From Lelliottia jeotgali (lineage in GTDB: Bacteria; Pseudomonadota; Gammaproteobacteria; Enterobacterales; Enterobacteriaceae): a DNA stretch of 64,000 bases. The DNA lies in the NCBI GenBank assembly GCA_002271215.1, contig CP018628.1, positions 1,550,001 to 1,614,000 on the forward strand. Direction: 5' to 3'. The notes under the pieces are model-generated. The model worked only from the letters and a program-made list of their open reading frames with translations. It did no database searches and was not told the DNA's origin. The translations under genes and the position numbers were made by a program. Positions 1-9,465 of the stretch are shown here, one piece after another (the stretch's first letter is position 1; the number at the start of each line of letters is the position of its first letter).

Positions 1-1076
1 ATATTGCCGAAGAAATAGCGCTCTTTGCCGCCGATCTGGTTGATGACTTCCCACAGCGCGGCGAGGCTGGCGGTGGTTTTCACGGTGCAACCGGCCTGCT
101 TCGGATAATAACCGTATTCCGGCCGCCAGCGGGCAAAGGCCTGAGCGTCATACCCCCAGTCGCTAGAGTTGGCCAGTTTTTCTTCTTCCTTAAGCGTATC
201 GCGTACAGCGTCGTCGAAGCGGATCAGATCCTGCGGAATCAGTGCCCGTAGCTCGCGGTCGTCGGCCAGCAGATCGTGTTTCAGCCCCTGGATCAGCGCC
301 TTGGCGGTGGTCGGCGGAACCGAAGTGATCACGTTCAGAAACCATACCGAAATCCAGCTGGTGGGGAAGGGAATGGGTACCAGCCAGCGACGGCGGCCGC
401 TGACAGTCATAAAGTGCTCGAATTGTTCCTGATAGCTCAGGACTTCCGGCCCGGCGGCTTCCAGCACCCGGTGGTTTTCTGTCGGATGATTCAGCAGCTC
501 GACCAGATAGTGCAGCAGGTTTTCCAGCGCAATCGGCGTGGTACGCGAGCGTACCCAGCGCGGTGGCGTGAGCACCGGCAGGTTATAAACCATATCGCGC
601 ATCACTTCGAAGGCCGCAGAACCGGCGCCGACGATAATGCCTGCCCGCAGTTCCGTCACCGGAATCCCCGCGCTGCGCAGCATTTCGCCCGTCAACTGAC
701 GGGCGCGCAGATGGTCGGACTGTTCGTTTTCCGGCGCCTGGAGCGAGCTGAGAAAAATGACCTGCTTCACCGGCGTCTGGAGCAGCGCATCGCGCACATT
801 CAGCGCCACCTGGCGTTCATGAGCGATAAAGTCGCCGCCTTCGCCCATGCTGTGTACCAGATAATAGAGCGTATCGACGCCCTCCAGCAGGGCGGGCAGC
901 GCCTTTGGCCAGTTAAGATCGACCGTATGGCAGGTGACGTTAGGCAGGTTAAGTTTTTCCAGGCGCTCCACATTACGTGCCGCTGCCAGCACCTGATGTC
1001 CGTGCTGGCTGAGCGCCGTCGTCAGATGTTGACCGATATACCCACTGGCGCCGAGCACCAGAATTCGTTGCGACAC
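1..1076 (-). CDS. ybjT: YbjT, SDR-like NAD(P)-binding protein (3' end cut by window)
   Basis: About 358 codons are visible; the E. coli protein is about 476 residues, so the C-terminus lies outside. The start is GTG, preceded by an AAGGAG ribosome site. The protein opens with a Rossmann dinucleotide-binding motif ([10 protein letters not shown], about residues 6-15), typical of atypical short-chain dehydrogenases, followed by a [12 protein letters not shown] stretch. The reading frame stays open from start to window edge, so I see no frameshift. It lies 10 bases after ltaE and is the last gene of the poxB-ltaE-ybjT unit. The substrate is unknown. Confidence 0.93.
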   Translation of the reverse strand, partial: MSQRILVLGASGYIGQHLTTALSQHGHQVLAAARNVERLEKLNLPNVTCHTVDLNWPKALPALLEGVDTLYYLVHSMGEGGDFIAHERQVALNVRDALLQTPVKQVIFLSSLQAPENEQSDHLRARQLTGEMLRSAGIPVTELRAGIIVGAGSAAFEVMRDMVYNLPVLTPPRWVRSRTTPIALENLLHYLVELLNHPTENHRVLEAAGPEVLSYQEQFEHFMTVSGRRRWLVPIPFPTSWISVWFLNVITSVPPTTAKALIQGLKHDLLADDRELRALIPQDLIRFDDAVRDTLKEEEKLANSSDWGYDAQAFARWRPEYGYYPKQAGCTVKTTASLAALWEVINQIGGKERYFFGN

Positions 1077-1086
1077 GTCGTGCTCC

Positions 1087-2088
1087 TTAACGCTGTAAAA
1101 AGGCCTGCCAGTGTTTCACCACTTCCGCCAGCTGTTCGCGACTCACGTCGAGATGCATCACGAGACGCACAATCGGTGAGGCATTCATCAGCACGCCGCG
1201 TGCTTTCATAAACTCGCCCAGCGCTGCCGCATTTTCTTCGCCGACGCGCACAAACAGCATATTGGTGTCGTGGCGCATCACGTCCGCGCCAATCTCGCGC
1301 AGTTGCGTCGCCATCCAGGCTGCGTTGTCGTGATCGTCTTTTAGGCGGGCGACATTATTTTTCAGAGCGTACAGTCCGGCTGCCGCCAGAATCCCGGCCT
1401 GACGCATTCCGCCGCCGGTCATTTTACGCCAGCGGTTGGCGCGCTTGATGTACTCCGCATTCCCGACCAGCAGCGAGCCAACCGGCGTTCCCAGCCCTTT
1501 CGACAGGCAGATGGTGAACGAGTCGCAATATTGGGTGATCTCTTTCAGCTCGCAGCCGTATTCCACCACGGCGTTAAAAATACGCGCGCCGTCGACGTGG
1601 AGACAGAGTTTGCGCTCGCGGGTGAACTCCCACGCGTCTTTCAGATACTCACGCGGCAGCACTTTGCCGTTGTGGGTATTTTCCAGACTCAGCAGTTTGG
1701 TGCGAGCAAAGTGAATATCGTCGGCTTTGATTTTGGCCGCCACTTTATCCAGCGGAAGGGAGCCGTCAGCGGCGGCGTCGATAGGCTGCGGCTGAATGCT
1801 GCCGAGCACTGCCGCACCACCGGCTTCGTACAGATAATTATGTGCGCCCTGGCCGACGATGTACTCTTCGCCGCGCTCGCAGTGGCTGAGCAATGCCACC
1901 AGATTGGCCTGCGTGCCAGTCGGCAGGAACAGCGCCGCCTCTTTGCCGCTTAATTCGGCGGCGTAGCGCTGAAGTTCATTGACGGTAGGATCGTCTCCGT
2001 AAACGTCATCCCCGACCGGGGCGGCCATCATCTCTTCGAGCATGGCGCGACTCGGACGGGTAACGGTATCACTGCGTAAATCAATCAT
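1087..2088 (-). CDS. ltaE: Low-specificity L-threonine aldolase
   Basis: This PLP enzyme cleaves L-threonine and L-allo-threonine to glycine and acetaldehyde and links threonine to glycine supply in the cytoplasm. At 333 residues it has the E. coli length. The N-terminus [12 protein letters not shown] is the family signature, HVDGARI (164-170) holds the PLP-ring aspartate, and ICLSKGLG carries the Schiff-base lysine K197. The gene starts 37 bases after poxB on the same strand and ends 10 bases before ybjT, consistent with one operon in which poxB supplies the promoter. Confidence 0.97.
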   Translation of the reverse strand: MIDLRSDTVTRPSRAMLEEMMAAPVGDDVYGDDPTVNELQRYAAELSGKEAALFLPTGTQANLVALLSHCERGEEYIVGQGAHNYLYEAGGAAVLGSIQPQPIDAAADGSLPLDKVAAKIKADDIHFARTKLLSLENTHNGKVLPREYLKDAWEFTRERKLCLHVDGARIFNAVVEYGCELKEITQYCDSFTICLSKGLGTPVGSLLVGNAEYIKRANRWRKMTGGGMRQAGILAAAGLYALKNNVARLKDDHDNAAWMATQLREIGADVMRHDTNMLFVRVGEENAAALGEFMKARGVLMNASPIVRLVMHLDVSREQLAEVVKHWQAFLQR

Positions 2089-2125
2089 GGCATTTCCCTA
2101 TTATTTAAAGGCAATGCCGACTGTT

Positions 2126-3844
2126 TTACCTGAGCCAGTTGGTTTTTGCCAGTTCGATAACCTCGTCGCCGCGCCCGCTGATAATGGCGCGCAACATATA
2201 CAGGCTAAAGCCTTTGGCCTGCTCCAGTTTGATCTGCGGCGGGATAGCCAGTTCTTCTTTGGCGACCACCACGTCCACCAACACCGGGCCGTCGATAGAG
2301 AAAGCGCGTTGCAGCGCTTCGTCGACGTCCGCCGCTTTTTCCACGCGGATACCAGTAATGCCGCAGGCTTCGGCGATCTTCGCAAAATTGGTGTCGTGCA
2401 GTTCGGTGCCGTCCGTAAGGTATCCCCCGGCTTTCATCTCCATCGCCACAAAACCTAACACGCTGTTATTAAACACCACGATTTTCAGCGGAAGCTTCAT
2501 CTGCACCACCGAGAGGAAATCGCCCATCAGCATACTGAACCCGCCGTCACCGCACATCGCGACGACCTGTCTTCCAGGTGCAGTGGCTTGCGCACCCAGC
2601 GCCTGCGGCATGGCGTTGGCCATCGAGCCGTGGTTGAACGAGCCAATCAGGCGGCGTTTGCCGTTCATTTTCAGATAGCGTGCCGCCCAGACGGTGGGCG
2701 TCCCGACATCGCAGGTGAAAATGGCGTCGTCAGAGGCGAAATGACTGATTTGTTGGGCGAGGTACTGCGGGTGAATGGCTTTCTCGCTCGGTTTGGCGAG
2801 ATCGTCCAGCCCTTTGCGTGCGTCACGATAGTCGCTGAGCGCCTTGTCGAGGAACTTGCGATCGGTTTTCTCCTCCAGATGCGGGAGTAGTGCGGCAAGC
2901 GTCGATTTGATATCCCCGATCAGCGCCATATCGACTTTACTGTGCGCGCCGATGCTGCTGGGATTAATGTCGATCTGAATGATTTTGGCATCACTTGGGT
3001 AGAATGCACGATAGGGGAACTGGGTGCCGAGCAGCACCAGGGTGTCGGCGTTCATCATGGTGTGGAACCCGGACGAGAAACCAATCAGGCCGGTCATCCC
3101 GACATCGTAAGGGTTATCGTATTCCACATGCTCTTTACCGCGCAGGGCGTGAACAATCGGCGCTTTAATTTTTCCGGCAAATTCCACTAACTCTTTATGC
3201 GCCCCCGCACAGCCGCTGCCGCACAGCAGGGCAATATTGCTGGAGTAGCGCAGGAGTTGCGCCAGTTTTTTCAGCTCCTCTTCCGCCGGTGTGACGACCG
3301 GCTGCGGCGCGTGATACCAGTGGGTACTTGCGCCCTCCGGCGCGGCTTTGAGCGCCACGTCACCCGGCAGCACCACCACCGACACGCCGCGATTAAGGAT
3401 CGCTTTACGCATGGCGATGGCCATCACCTGCGGGATCTGCTCCGGCGTGGAGACCAGTTCGCAATAGTGGCTACATTCACGGAACAGCTCCTGCGGATGC
3501 GTCTCCTGAAAATAGCCGCTGCCGATTTCGCTCGACGGAATATGCGCCGCTATCGCCAGCACCGGAACGTGGTTGCGATGGCAGTCGAACAGACCGTTAA
3601 TCAGATGCAGGTTGCCCGGCCCGCACGAGCCAGCGCACACCGCCAGTTCGCCCGTCAGCTGCGCTTCAGCACCTGCGGCAAAGGCCGCCACCTCTTCGTG
3701 ACGGGTCGGCATCCAGTCAATGGTGCCCATTCGATTGAGGCTGTCGCTTAAACCGTTCAGAGAATCGCCGGTGACGCCCCAGATGCGTTTAACGCCAGCC
3801 TGTTCCAGGGTTTTTGCCACGTAAGCCGCTACGGTCTGTTTCAT
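2126..3844 (-). CDS. poxB: Pyruvate dehydrogenase (quinone), pyruvate oxidase
   Basis: PoxB is a peripheral membrane flavoprotein that decarboxylates pyruvate to acetate and CO2 and passes electrons to ubiquinone. The 572 residues match the E. coli enzyme. The order is an N-terminal ThDP-binding domain, a central FAD domain and a C-terminal ThDP domain with the GDGG motif at residues 432-435 and a paired asparagine in KIVVFNNS. The C-terminal lipid-binding tail ([12 protein letters not shown]...) is present. The ATG has a GGAGA site 8 bases upstream. In E. coli this gene is RpoS-dependent; I see only a weak sigma-S-like CTAAGCTT about 50 bases upstream, so regulation here is inferred. Confidence 0.97.
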   Translation of the reverse strand: MKQTVAAYVAKTLEQAGVKRIWGVTGDSLNGLSDSLNRMGTIDWMPTRHEEVAAFAAGAEAQLTGELAVCAGSCGPGNLHLINGLFDCHRNHVPVLAIAAHIPSSEIGSGYFQETHPQELFRECSHYCELVSTPEQIPQVMAIAMRKAILNRGVSVVVLPGDVALKAAPEGASTHWYHAPQPVVTPAEEELKKLAQLLRYSSNIALLCGSGCAGAHKELVEFAGKIKAPIVHALRGKEHVEYDNPYDVGMTGLIGFSSGFHTMMNADTLVLLGTQFPYRAFYPSDAKIIQIDINPSSIGAHSKVDMALIGDIKSTLAALLPHLEEKTDRKFLDKALSDYRDARKGLDDLAKPSEKAIHPQYLAQQISHFASDDAIFTCDVGTPTVWAARYLKMNGKRRLIGSFNHGSMANAMPQALGAQATAPGRQVVAMCGDGGFSMLMGDFLSVVQMKLPLKIVVFNNSVLGFVAMEMKAGGYLTDGTELHDTNFAKIAEACGITGIRVEKAADVDEALQRAFSIDGPVLVDVVVAKEELAIPPQIKLEQAKGFSLYMLRAIISGRGDEVIELAKTNWLR

Positions 3845-3997
3845 GGTTGTCCATCTCCGTTTTTGTGATAACGCTTACAAGCTTAGAAGAAACTGGCGGT
3901 TATGCCTGAATAATCCCCCTGATAAATAGTGACTTTCTTTGTGCAACAATTCGACATATTCTGATTGAACCTCGGGTGAAAACAGGAATCATTTCAA

Positions 3998-4432
3998 ATG
4001 GTTAAATCATTGTTAATTGCTGTTAATAAAACGCTAACTCACGACGATTTCGGCAAGCTGTTATTACGTCTGGCGGTCGGCGGACTGATGCTGTTTCACG
4101 GTTTGCACAAGCTGTTTGGCGGTGTGGGATTTATCAGCGGGATGCTGGTGGAGAAAGGGTTACCGGGGTTTATCGCCTATGGCGTGCTGATTGGTGAAGT
4201 GGTGGCGCCGATTCTGATCGTGCTGGGGATCCTCACGCGTCCGGCGGCGCTGGTGCTGGCGTTTACCATGATTGTGGCGTGGCTGATGGTGGGAACCGGC
4301 AAAACCTTCGCGTTGGATGCGGTTGGGGCCTGGGCGATTGAAAGCCTGGTCTATTTCTTCATCGGTGCTCTGGCCGTGGCATTTATGGGGGCAGGGCGGT
4401 ATGCGCTGGCGCGGGACCCGGCCTGGCGTTAA
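3998..4432 (+). CDS. DoxX-family small membrane protein
   Basis: The 144-residue protein has about four hydrophobic segments (roughly 22-42, 58-80, 82-103 and 115-135). The motifs LLLRLAVGGLMLFHGLHKL and GYVLIGEV-like GVLIGEVVAPILIVLG are typical of the DoxX/YphA family. Members are small integral membrane proteins of poorly known function, sometimes linked to redox or thiol stress. The gene is divergent from poxB and convergent with hcr, and E. coli K-12 has no gene at this spot, so it looks like a lineage-specific insertion or retained ancestral gene. A weak AGGAAT ribosome site precedes the ATG. Family assignment is firm; function is not. Confidence 0.85.
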   Translation: MVKSLLIAVNKTLTHDDFGKLLLRLAVGGLMLFHGLHKLFGGVGFISGMLVEKGLPGFIAYGVLIGEVVAPILIVLGILTRPAALVLAFTMIVAWLMVGTGKTFALDAVGAWAIESLVYFFIGALAVAFMGAGRYALARDPAWR

Positions 4433-4444
4433 GAATAAAAAAAT

Positions 4445-4521
4445 GCCCGGTGGCGCTGACGCTTACCGGGCCTACAGGTTTGTGCGATACCGTAGGCCGG
4501 GCAAACGTAGTGCCGCCCGGC
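4445..4521. repeat. Pair of inverted REP elements (BIME-like)
   Basis: Two imperfect palindromes of the enterobacterial REP type face each other. The first, 4445-4477, has arms GCCCGGTGGCG and CCGGGCCTAC; the second, 4491-4521, has CGTAGGCCGGGC and GCCGCCCGG. They sit in the gap between the convergent genes for the DoxX protein and hcr, the usual site for such elements. They can act as transcript 3'-end stabilisers or weak terminators; no separate terminator is obvious here. Confidence 0.8.
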
Positions 4522-4536
4522 GCAGTTCGCAAAGAG

Positions 4537-5505
4537 TTATGCCAGAACCAAATCACCCTGCGGATGGCATGAACATGCCAGCACGTAACCCTCGGCAATT
4601 TCCGCGTCCGTCAGCGTCATGGTGCTGCTGACAGAATACTCGCCGGAAACCACTTTCGTTTTACAGCAACCGCACACGCCCGCGCGACAGGCCGCCACTA
4701 CCGGAACCTTATTGCTTTCCAGGGCTTCCAGCAGCGTGGTGCCGACACGTCCGAAGAAGGTCTGCGCAGGCTGCAGTTTGGTGAATTTCACCCCGCTGGT
4801 TGCCGCTTCTGCCACTGGCGTAAAGAACTGCTCTTTAAAGAAGCGGGTCACGCCGAGCGCTTTCACCTCTTTCTCCACGATCTCCATATACGGCGCAGGG
4901 CCGCAGGTCATCACGGTGCGCGACGCAATATCCGGCACGCTTTGCAGCAGTTCGCGGCTTAGGCGTCCCGCCACAAAACCGTGGGTGGCGTTGTTTTCTG
5001 CCACCAGAGTGACCGGATAATGGCGCCACTCGTAGGCAAAAATGACATCTTCCGGCGAACGAACGCTGAAGATTACCTGTACGTCAGCCTGCGGGCGGTT
5101 CTTCGCCAGCCAGCGACGCATCGACATCACCGGCGTCACGCCGCAACCTGCCGCCAGCATCAGGAATTTGTCGTCGGCTTTGTCGTCGCAAACGAAATCC
5201 CCCTGCGCGTCGGAGAGCCACAGATAATCCCCGCGCTTCACCTCGTTGGTCAGCCACTGAGAGCCCGCACCGTCATCGATCCGCCGCACGGTGAGCGTGA
5301 TGTATTCACTCACGCCCGGCGTTGAGGAGAGGGTGTAGGCGCGCAAGGTGTCCGCCGAGTTGCGGACACTGACCAGCGCATACTGACCGGCGCGATATGG
5401 GTAAAAATCATGGCACAGCAGCGACAGCGTCCACACATCCGGCGTCTCCTGATGGATGTGATGAACCTGCATCCGCCACGGGCATTGTGAGGTTGGCATC
5501 GTCAT
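4537..5505 (-). CDS. hcr: NADH oxidoreductase Hcr, electron donor of Hcp
   Basis: Hcr passes electrons from NADH to the hybrid cluster protein. It has 322 residues, as in E. coli. The N-terminal two thirds form a ferredoxin-NADP reductase-like FAD/NAD module (RAYTLSS about residue 55, AAGCGVTPVMSM near 120). The C-terminal plant-type [2Fe-2S] domain has cysteines C273, C278, C281 and C311. It starts 10 bases after hcp on the same strand, so the two are co-transcribed from the hcp promoter. Confidence 0.97.
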   Translation of the reverse strand: MTMPTSQCPWRMQVHHIHQETPDVWTLSLLCHDFYPYRAGQYALVSVRNSADTLRAYTLSSTPGVSEYITLTVRRIDDGAGSQWLTNEVKRGDYLWLSDAQGDFVCDDKADDKFLMLAAGCGVTPVMSMRRWLAKNRPQADVQVIFSVRSPEDVIFAYEWRHYPVTLVAENNATHGFVAGRLSRELLQSVPDIASRTVMTCGPAPYMEIVEKEVKALGVTRFFKEQFFTPVAEAATSGVKFTKLQPAQTFFGRVGTTLLEALESNKVPVVAACRAGVCGCCKTKVVSGEYSVSSTMTLTDAEIAEGYVLACSCHPQGDLVLA

Positions 5506-5515
5506 GAAAAACTCC

Positions 5516-7168
5516 TTACGCGCTCAGCAGTTGCTGCATGTCTTCTTCTACGGTGGTCACGGAACGCAGACCAAATTTCTCGTTCAGCACTGCCAGCAGA
5601 TCCGGGGTCAGGAAGCCTGGCGCCGTCGGGCCGGTGACAATGTTGGTCACGCCGAGTGACAGCAGCGTCAGCAGGATCACGATTGCTTTCTGCTCGAACC
5701 ATGAAAGCACCAGCGACAGCGGCAGATCGTTCACGCCGCAGCCCAGTTTCTCGGCAAGCGTCACAGCCAGAATGATCGCCGAGTAGGCATCGTTACATTG
5801 ACCAGCATCGATCAGGCGCGGCAGGCCTTCGATATCGCCGAAGTCCAGTTTATTGAAGCGGTATTTGCCGCACGCCAGAGTCAGGATCAGGCAGTCCTGT
5901 GGAACGCTGGTCGCAAAGTCAGTGAAGTAGTTACGTTCTCCGCGCGCGCCGTCGCAGCCGCCGACCAGGAAGATGTGGCGCAGCTTTTCACGGCTCACCA
6001 GGTCGATCAGGGAATCCGCTGCACCGAGCAGGGTTTCGCGGCCAAAGCCGACGGTAATCAGATGTTCGATTTCGCTGAACGGGAAGCCTGCCATCTGCTG
6101 TGCCTGGGCAATAATCGGCGCAAAATCATCGCCTTCAAGGTGGCTCACGCCCGGCCAACCGACGATGCTGCGGGTCCAGATACGATCGTCATACGCGCCC
6201 ACGGTCGGATCGATGATGCAGTTTGAGGTCATCACAATAGGGCCAGGGAAGCGGGCGAACTCGACCTGCTGGTTCTGCCAGCCGCTGCCGTAGTTCCCGA
6301 CCAGATGTTTGAATTTACGCAACTCCGGATAGCCGTGGGCAGGCAGCATTTCGCCGTGGGTGTAGACGTTTACGCCCGTGCCTTCGGTCTGTTGCAACAG
6401 GTTATAGAGATCTTTCAGATCGTGACCGGAAATCAGAATGCATTTCCCAGCCGTGGCTTTAACGTTGACCTGCGTAGGCGTCGGGTGACCGTAGGTGCTG
6501 GTTTCGCCCGCATCCAGAATGCTCATCACTTTGAAGTTCATCTGGCCGATTTCCATGGAACACTCGAGCAGAGCGTTCATATCGGAAGGCCAGGTGCCGA
6601 GCCACGCCATGATTTTGTGGTACTGGGCATAGATATCGTTGTCGTACTGGCCGAGAACGTGGGCGTGTTCCATATAGGCAGCCGCACCTTTAAGGCCGTA
6701 CAGGCACAGCAGGCGCAGGCCGAGAATGTTTTCGCCGATTGCTGCTTTATCTTTGTTCGGGGTGAATTCCGCGGCCTGACTCTGCAGTTCGCCCAGATCG
6801 TCGCTCACCAGTTGCAGACTGGCCATTGGGTTATCGACGGTCGCGTTCGCGTCGGCTTTCAGGCTTTGTGCTTTCAGCGCTTCGCGCAGGGCGATAGCTT
6901 CGCGGGCGTAACCGACGATGCGCGGTGAATCGAAGTTGACGTTAGTCAGCGTCGAGAAAAATGCGCGCGGGGCGAAGTTGTCAATGTAGTGATCGACAAT
7001 GCCGTATTCGCGCGCTTTTGCCGCCCAGGCGGACAGGCCTTGCAGGGCGGCAATCAGCAGATCTTGCAGGTCAGACGTTTCGGCGGTTTTCCCGCACATG
7101 CCCTGCGCGTAGGAGCAGCCGTTGCCGGCTGGGGTACGGATGGTTTGTTCACATTGCACACAAAACAT
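5516..7168 (-). CDS. hcp: Hybrid cluster protein Hcp (NO / hydroxylamine reductase)
   Basis: Hcp is a cytoplasmic iron-sulfur protein that reduces nitric oxide, and hydroxylamine in vitro, and is implicated in S-nitrosylation during anaerobic growth. The 550 residues match E. coli. The N-terminal cysteines C3, C6, C18 and C25 ligate the first iron-sulfur cluster; later motifs such as [29 protein letters not shown] and [11 protein letters not shown] supply hybrid-cluster ligands. It is first gene of hcp-hcr, downstream of a promoter with FNR- and NsrR-like sites. Confidence 0.98.
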   Translation of the reverse strand: MFCVQCEQTIRTPAGNGCSYAQGMCGKTAETSDLQDLLIAALQGLSAWAAKAREYGIVDHYIDNFAPRAFFSTLTNVNFDSPRIVGYAREAIALREALKAQSLKADANATVDNPMASLQLVSDDLGELQSQAAEFTPNKDKAAIGENILGLRLLCLYGLKGAAAYMEHAHVLGQYDNDIYAQYHKIMAWLGTWPSDMNALLECSMEIGQMNFKVMSILDAGETSTYGHPTPTQVNVKATAGKCILISGHDLKDLYNLLQQTEGTGVNVYTHGEMLPAHGYPELRKFKHLVGNYGSGWQNQQVEFARFPGPIVMTSNCIIDPTVGAYDDRIWTRSIVGWPGVSHLEGDDFAPIIAQAQQMAGFPFSEIEHLITVGFGRETLLGAADSLIDLVSREKLRHIFLVGGCDGARGERNYFTDFATSVPQDCLILTLACGKYRFNKLDFGDIEGLPRLIDAGQCNDAYSAIILAVTLAEKLGCGVNDLPLSLVLSWFEQKAIVILLTLLSLGVTNIVTGPTAPGFLTPDLLAVLNEKFGLRSVTTVEEDMQQLLSA

Positions 7169-7181
7169 AATGACACCTGTT

Positions 7182-7278
7182 AAAGTTATATTTGATATAC
7201 ATGTTTAAGGTTATGCCTGTGGATGCGCAGAGAAAAGGCCTTTCTGCTACAAAGTAAAGGGAGATTGATTTAGCGCAA
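7182..7278 (-). promoter_or_regulatory. hcp promoter: FNR site, -10 and NsrR-like operator
   Basis: On the minus strand there is an FNR-like site at 7265-7278 (forward TTGATTTAGCGCAA, strong left half, weaker right half). A -10-like TAACCT lies at 7213-7208, implying a start near 7200. The FNR centre is then about 71 bases upstream, close to the -72.5 position known for E. coli hcp. An imperfect dyad at 7205-7182 (minus-strand AACATGTATAT C AAATATAACTT, 7 of 11 positions symmetric) covers the predicted start and resembles an NsrR operator. Sites are seen; the regulators are inferred from E. coli. Confidence 0.65.
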
Positions 7279-7311
7279 TTTTGGCGGCAGAGACCTACCG
7301 CCAGAGAGGTA

Positions 7312-8211
7312 TTACGCGGAGAACAGCGCCATCAGGATTGGCACCAGCAGGCTCAGGATAAAACCGTGTACGATGGCGGCAGGGACCAGTTCCAGACCGC
7401 CTGAGCGTTGCAGGACAGGTAGCGTAAAGTCCATCGACGTTGCGCCACACAGGCCGAGCGCCGTGGAGCGACTTTTGCGCACCAGGCCAGGAATTAACAT
7501 GATGGCGATAAGCTCGCGACCCAGATCGTTAAAGAACGCCGCGCTGCCGATCACCGGGCCGAACGATTCGGTCATTAAAATACCGGACAGAGAATACCAG
7601 CCAAAACCGGAGGCCATTGCCAACCCGGTTTTGAGCGGCAGATCGAGAATAAAGGCGTTAATGACGCCGCCAATGAGCGAACTGCCGACGACAACTACCG
7701 CGACGATCATACCGCGGCGATTTAAAACAATTTGCTTAAGCGTCATCCCATTGTTACGTAATTGGATACCAATCAGGAATAACAGGAAGATCAGGGTATA
7801 TTCACTGGCTTCGGTGGCGTGCTGTAAAAAAGCTAAACCGGTCAGGCCCAGCAAAAAGCCTAGTACCACCACGCCGCATAATTTTAATGACTCCAGCGCC
7901 ATTGCAATTCGTGAAGGTAATTTTTCCTGCTGGTGGTGATTTTTCCACGGCAGTGAGCGCTCAAGCCAAAATAGCGCAGCAATATTGCACAGCAGAATAA
8001 CCACAATAGTCACAACAGAATAATGAAGGATAGAGAGTAAATTGGCGGCCAGGTTATCCAGGAAGGCGAGGCTTATTCCCATGAAAAACAGGATCACGTA
8101 AACAATCCAGCTCAGAAAGCGATTAATGAGTTTTAATGCCGACGCATGACGAAGGGGAATAAGGTAGCCCACTACCAGCGGCAGTAGAATGATTAAGAGT
8201 CCTGAAAACAT
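7312..8211 (-). CDS. lysO: L-lysine exporter LysO (YbjE)
   Basis: The product is an inner-membrane L-lysine exporter of the DUF340/LysO family, 299 residues as in E. coli. About eight hydrophobic segments are visible, with conserved motifs LLPLVVGYLIPL near the start, FGWYSLSGILMTESFG and FFNDLGRELIAIMLIPG in the second half, the last two carrying buried acidic residues expected for ion-coupled transport. It follows hcp in the same direction but 143 bases away and has its own upstream gap, so it is probably a separate transcription unit. Confidence 0.93.
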   Translation of the reverse strand: MFSGLLIILLPLVVGYLIPLRHASALKLINRFLSWIVYVILFFMGISLAFLDNLAANLLSILHYSVVTIVVILLCNIAALFWLERSLPWKNHHQQEKLPSRIAMALESLKLCGVVVLGFLLGLTGLAFLQHATEASEYTLIFLLFLIGIQLRNNGMTLKQIVLNRRGMIVAVVVVGSSLIGGVINAFILDLPLKTGLAMASGFGWYSLSGILMTESFGPVIGSAAFFNDLGRELIAIMLIPGLVRKSRSTALGLCGATSMDFTLPVLQRSGGLELVPAAIVHGFILSLLVPILMALFSA

Positions 8212-8305
8212 GAACAGCCGGGTCCTTTTTTGAATGTCCGAATCGCGCGTGTGACACTACCCAATTCCGGCTGCGCAGTCAAAGAGACAATCGGTGCGGC
8301 CTGAT

Positions 8306-8342
8306 GCCCTCACCCCGGCCCTCTCCCACAGGGAGAGGGAGA
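8306..8342. repeat. Imperfect palindromic intergenic repeat, copy 1
   Basis: The core is a perfect 9-bp inverted repeat, CCCTCTCCC (8319-8327) and GGGAGAGGG (8331-8339), with a 3-base loop, preceded by CCCTCACCCCGG. The same layout recurs in the opposite orientation at 18651-18688, so this is a dispersed repeat rather than a local terminator. It lies in the lysO-aqpZ gap. Confidence 0.7.
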
Positions 8343-8350
8343 AAACATAA

Positions 8351-8376
8351 AAAACGGCGACCGAAGTCGCCGTTTT
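8351..8376 (-). terminator. Rho-independent terminator of aqpZ
   Basis: A perfect 11-bp stem (AAAACGGCGAC / GTCGCCGTTTT) with a four-base loop lies 23 bases beyond the aqpZ stop. On the minus strand it is followed by a T-rich run, the normal intrinsic terminator form. Confidence 0.88.
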
Positions 8377-8399
8377 GCATTTACCTTGCGCACAATCTA

Positions 8400-9095
8400 T
8401 CAGTCGCGTTTTTCCAGCAGCGTACGGTACAGCAGGCCGCCGAGGATACCGCCAACAATCGGCATCACCCAGAACAACCACAGCTGTTGCAGTGCCCAGC
8501 CACCCTGGAAGATCGCCACTGCGGTGCTACGTGCAGGGTTTACAGAAGTATTGGTCACCGGAATGCTGATCAGGTGAATCAGGGTCAGTGCCAGGCCGAT
8601 AGCAATCGGTGCAAAACCGGCTGGAGCGTGTTTATCTGTTGCACCGTGAATCACCAGCAGGAAGCCAGCGGTCAGGACAATTTCAATCACAATCGCCGAC
8701 AGCATAGAGAAACCGCCCGGCGAATGTTCGCCATAGCCGTTAGAAGCAAAGCCGCTTGCTGCTGCGTCGAAGCCTGCTTTACCGCTGGCCACCACGTACA
8801 AAACCGCTGCTGCAATAATGCCGCCAACAACCTGCGCAATAATATAGCCAATCACATCTTTCGCCGGGAAACGACCGCCTGCCCACAGACCTAATGTGAC
8901 CGCCGGGTTAAAGTGGCCGCCGGAAATATGGCCCACGGCAAAGGCCATAGTTAATACGGTTAAGCCAAAAGCTAAGGCCACGCCCGCGAAACCAATACCT
9001 AATTCCGGGAATGCTGCTGCCAGAACGGCGCTACCACAACCACCAAACACCAGCCAGAATGTGCCGAAGCACTCCGCTGCTAATTTTCTAAACAT
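8400..9095 (-). CDS. aqpZ: Aquaporin Z
   Basis: AqpZ is the inner-membrane water channel. With the ATG at 9095 it has 231 residues, the E. coli length; a GTG two codons upstream is open too, but the GAGG ribosome site is 5 bases from the ATG, so I prefer the ATG. The two half-helix NPA motifs are present, in [12 protein letters not shown] and [11 protein letters not shown], with the selectivity-filter histidine and arginine consistent with a water-specific channel. Six membrane segments are visible. It is divergent from ybjD and ends before its own terminator. Confidence 0.97.
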   Translation of the reverse strand: MFRKLAAECFGTFWLVFGGCGSAVLAAAFPELGIGFAGVALAFGLTVLTMAFAVGHISGGHFNPAVTLGLWAGGRFPAKDVIGYIIAQVVGGIIAAAVLYVVASGKAGFDAAASGFASNGYGEHSPGGFSMLSAIVIEIVLTAGFLLVIHGATDKHAPAGFAPIAIGLALTLIHLISIPVTNTSVNPARSTAVAIFQGGWALQQLWLFWVMPIVGGILGGLLYRTLLEKRD

Positions 9096-9465
9096 AACCA
9101 CCTCGTTAATTTCCGCGCGCGGTCCTGCGCACGGGCTACTAAATCGCCTAAAGGGGACGACTCAAAGAGCCATTATTTTAAAAACCAACAACACCCCTTC
9201 GCCAGTTAAATAAATCTAATTAATTTGATTTATGGCAATGTGATGTTAATCCTTGTTCGGACTGGGCAGAAATAAAGCATAGCCCAATTCAGGATGAGTA
9301 GTATCTTATGCTGATTAATATGTTTCAAACGAAAGCCGTGGAGCAAATTCTGATTTTTACCCTCTGCCACATAATAATGGGGAAATGTTAAGGTGTCGTG
9401 TCACACCACTGCCCGCTATACTGCTGATAACTTGAAGGAAAAAGTGAGCATTTCACGGGGGATTT
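9096..9465. other. aqpZ-ybjD divergent intergenic region
   Basis: This 370-base gap separates two divergent genes and must hold both promoters. It is more AT-rich than the flanking genes. I see no convincing small ORF, tRNA, repeat or strong promoter match by eye. Confidence 0.6.

Noticed and set aside
276..1211. 311-codon open frame antisense to ybjT and the end of ltaE
   Set aside because: It spans two recognised genes on the other strand, with no ribosome site or known domain.
7283..7302. GGCGG...CCGCC hairpin after lysO
   Set aside because: No T-run follows on the relevant strand, so it is not a clear terminator; it may affect mRNA end stability.
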